A stretch of DNA of 6,907 nt from positions 1-6,907 of the forward strand of contig QHPA01000358.1 of the NCBI GenBank assembly GCA_003218935.1, read 5' to 3'. Under the pieces are notes generated by a model that did not search any database, was not told where the DNA came from, and was given only the letters and a program-made list of their open reading frames with translations. Source of the stretch: Verrucomicrobiota bacterium. GTDB lineage: Bacteria > Verrucomicrobiota > Verrucomicrobiia > Limisphaerales > AV2. Within the stretch, counting starts at the first letter, position 1. The number at the start of each line of letters is the position of its first letter. A program made the position numbers and the translations under genes. This document shows, one piece after another, positions 5,413 to 6,907 of the stretch.

Positions 5413-6111
5413 TCAGCGGCGTTGGTTGTGTTCAGCCAAAGAGTATTTCCGACACGCCAACTCGTCTGCCCGCCGGTCCAGGGCCGTGTCCCCCTCGAAC
5501 GCAGCCCAGTTGACACCCCAGGTTTCAACGGCGACATCGCACATGGCTTTCTGCCAGTCGGCTTTGATGAGCGAGAGCGGCGGCGGTTGCACCGAACCTT
5601 GAATCAACAGGCCCTGGCGATTGCGACGCTGAGCGGCGCCGGCAATCTTTTTCCCCTGCCAAAGAATGTCAAATTGCTCCATGCCGACGAAGCATTGGCC
5701 GGGCAGCTCCTTGCGGCAGCACGGTGAAAGCCCGGTCGGAACATCAAGCCGCGCGAAAGCCGCGCGAATCCACTCGTGGACGCGCCGATAACTTTCCGTC
5801 GCGCGGCATGCATACCACCAGTGACCGTGCGGAAACACCAGGCTGTAGGTCCAGTCAGCATCGTGCGGCACGAGCCCGCCGCCCGTCGGCCGGCGGACCA
5901 GCGGCCGCAAGAAAGTCAATCGCGCCACCTCGGCGTACTTTTGCGAATAACCGAACGACGCCGCGTGTTCCGTCCAGCCATAGAAGCGCAAGAGCGGCTT
6001 GCCCGATTGCGACGCGGACTCCAGCAGCGTTTCGTCAAACGCCATGTTGAAGGCCGCCGAGCCGGAGCCGGAATTCAACCGCAGCCAGGTTTGCGGACCG
6101 GAGGTTTTCAA
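5413..6111 (-). CDS. Lipoyl/octanoyl transferase of the LplA/LipM (BPL_LplA_LipB) family
   Basis: A 232-aa protein of the biotin/lipoate protein ligase fold, acting in protein lipoylation of 2-oxoacid dehydrogenases and glycine cleavage H protein. Motifs in order: FNMAFDETLL (21-30), LRFYGWTEHAASFGYSQ (41-57), the RRPTGGG loop (73-79), and GKKIAGAAQRR (153-163) with the conserved Lys155, then QGSV (171-174). It lacks the C-terminal accessory domain of E. coli LplA (338 aa). Cys140 in GQCFVGMEQFDI sits where LipM-type octanoyltransferases carry their catalytic Cys, so octanoyl transfer is a good alternative to ATP-dependent lipoate ligation. The frame begins at TTG 6111; no ATG or GTG exists between it and the upstream in-frame stop, and the family start aligns there. 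The gene lies 55 bp after nth on the same strand and is probably co-transcribed with it. Substrate specificity is inferred. Confidence 0.85.
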   Translation of the reverse strand: MKTSGPQTWLRLNSGSGSAAFNMAFDETLLESASQSGKPLLRFYGWTEHAASFGYSQKYAEVARLTFLRPLVRRPTGGGLVPHDADWTYSLVFPHGHWWYACRATESYRRVHEWIRAAFARLDVPTGLSPCCRKELPGQCFVGMEQFDILWQGKKIAGAAQRRNRQGLLIQGSVQPPPLSLIKADWQKAMCDVAVETWGVNWAAFEGDTALDRRADELACRKYSLAEHNQRR

Positions 6112-6166
6112 TGTAAAGCCGAGTGCTTTCGGCGGGACGCCGGGAGCGACTCGCCGGAGGCACGTG

Positions 6167-6829
6167 CTACTTCAGACCAACGCGCGGGCAGAGTGTCTTG
6201 ATTTCGCAATTCAAGCAATCCGGATTGCGCGCGTAACAACGCCGTCGCCCGTGCCAGATGAGCCAGTGACTGAACATCGTCCACTGTGCGCGCGGCACAA
6301 GCTTCACCAGGTCGTGCTCGATCTTTTCAGGGTCCTTCTGCTTCGTCAGACCGAGCCGATGCGACAGCCGGGCGACGTGCGTATCGACCACAATGCCTTC
6401 GTTGATGCCAAAAGCGTTTCCCAAAAGCACGTTCGCCGTCTTGCGCCCGACGCCGCCAAGTTGGACCAGCTCCTCCATCGTCTGCGGCACTTTGCCGCCG
6501 TATTGCTCAACGAGTTTACGACAGCAGGCCTGGATGTTTTTTGTTTTGTTCCGAAAAAAGCCGGTGGTCTTGATGTCCTGCTCCAGCGCAGTGCTGTTGG
6601 CGTTGGCGTAGTCCGCCGCCGTGCGGTATTTCCTGAATAATTCAGCCGTGACCTGGTTTACCCGTTTGTCGGTGCACTGCGCCGACAAAACGGTGGCGAT
6701 GAGCAGTTCCAACGGGTTCGAATAATTCAACTCGCAGTGCGCGTCGGGATAAGTCTTCCGCAGCGCGGCAATGATTTTTTTCGCGCGCGCGGCTTTGGTT
6801 TGCCATGACTCGGGAGGCACTCGGAGCAA
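6167..6829 (-). CDS. nth: Endonuclease III (DNA glycosylase/AP lyase)
   Basis: A bifunctional base-excision repair enzyme that removes oxidised pyrimidines and nicks AP sites. The 220 residues (from TTG) show the N-terminal ELLIATVLSAQCTDKRVNQ (41-59), the helix-hairpin-helix LVQLGGVGRKTANVLL (121-136) with catalytic Lys130, VVDTHVARLSHRLGL with Asp149 (147-161), and the C-terminal [4Fe-4S] ligands Cys198, Cys205, Cys208 and Cys214 in the classic C-x6-C-x2-C-x5-C spacing. All functional residues are intact. The start is uncertain: TTG 6829 gives MLRVPPESW and GTG 6820 gives a protein three residues shorter. No in-frame ATG lies between the upstream stop at 6860 and the conserved domain. It has a possible lipoyl transferase gene downstream and the tail of another gene 30 bp upstream, so a co-transcribed group is likely. 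Confidence 0.95.
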   Translation of the reverse strand: MLRVPPESWQTKAARAKKIIAALRKTYPDAHCELNYSNPLELLIATVLSAQCTDKRVNQVTAELFRKYRTAADYANANSTALEQDIKTTGFFRNKTKNIQACCRKLVEQYGGKVPQTMEELVQLGGVGRKTANVLLGNAFGINEGIVVDTHVARLSHRLGLTKQKDPEKIEHDLVKLVPRAQWTMFSHWLIWHGRRRCYARNPDCLNCEIKTLCPRVGLK

Positions 6830-6859
6830 TCCAACCGGAATTACCGGTTTCTCAAACGG

Positions 6860-6907
6860 TCAAACCAACTCCGGCACGACGAAGTCCTCGGAGGCTTTAT
6901 ACCGTGG
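6860..6907 (-). CDS. C-terminal tail of an unidentified gene (starts beyond window)
   Basis: Reading in from the right edge on the minus strand, one frame gives 15 residues, PRYKASEDFVVPELV, then TGA at 6862-6860. The residue mix looks protein-like, and the stop falls 30 bp before the nth start in the same frame, as expected for a gene directly upstream in an operon. It is too short to identify or to prove coding. Confidence 0.35.
   Translation of the reverse strand, partial: PRYKASEDFVVPELV

Overview
The window is GC-rich, densely coded bacterial chromosome. No phage, transposon, CRISPR, tRNA or rRNA sequence was seen, and no stretch over 300 bases lacks a gene. The combination of a PhoB/PhoR pair, an ECF sigma factor paired with a one-TM partner whose membrane segment follows a Trp-rich stretch, a Thermus-like cytosolic malate dehydrogenase and almost no Shine-Dalgarno sequences makes me think of Verrucomicrobiota (Limisphaerales/Pedosphaera-like). 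That assignment rests on recalled protein resemblance, not on a search.

Left block, all on the minus strand, read from right to left: a stand-alone receiver protein (3397-3029), a PhoB-type response regulator (2919-2239), a PhoR-type histidine kinase (2139-961), an ECF sigma factor (849-337), and the N-terminal part of a one-TM protein that runs off the left edge (252-1) and was found by reading past the edge of the complete ORFs. This looks like a phosphate-type signalling locus joined to an ECF sigma/putative anti-sigma pair. Two non-coding signals stand out. The first is a three-repeat, 11-bp-spaced Pho-box-like element just ahead of phoB (2970-2998). The second is an 8-bp-phased, mirror-arranged TTAAC/GTTAA array filling the phoB-phoR gap (2153-2232). 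A compact hairpin (276-294) separates the sigma gene from its downstream partner.

Middle block, plus strand: malate dehydrogenase (3539-4528), divergent from the receiver gene across a 141-bp gap, followed after 113 bp by deoxyribose-phosphate aldolase (4642-5316). These are housekeeping metabolic genes with intact catalytic residues.

Right block, minus strand and convergent with deoC: a LplA/LipM-type lipoyl/octanoyl transferase (6111-5413) and endonuclease III (6829-6167), both apparently starting at TTG. The last codons of another gene (6907-6860) end 30 bp upstream of nth.

The parts most likely to repay attention are the phased octamer array and the Pho-box/duplicated-receiver arrangement. 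The metabolic and repair genes look ordinary.
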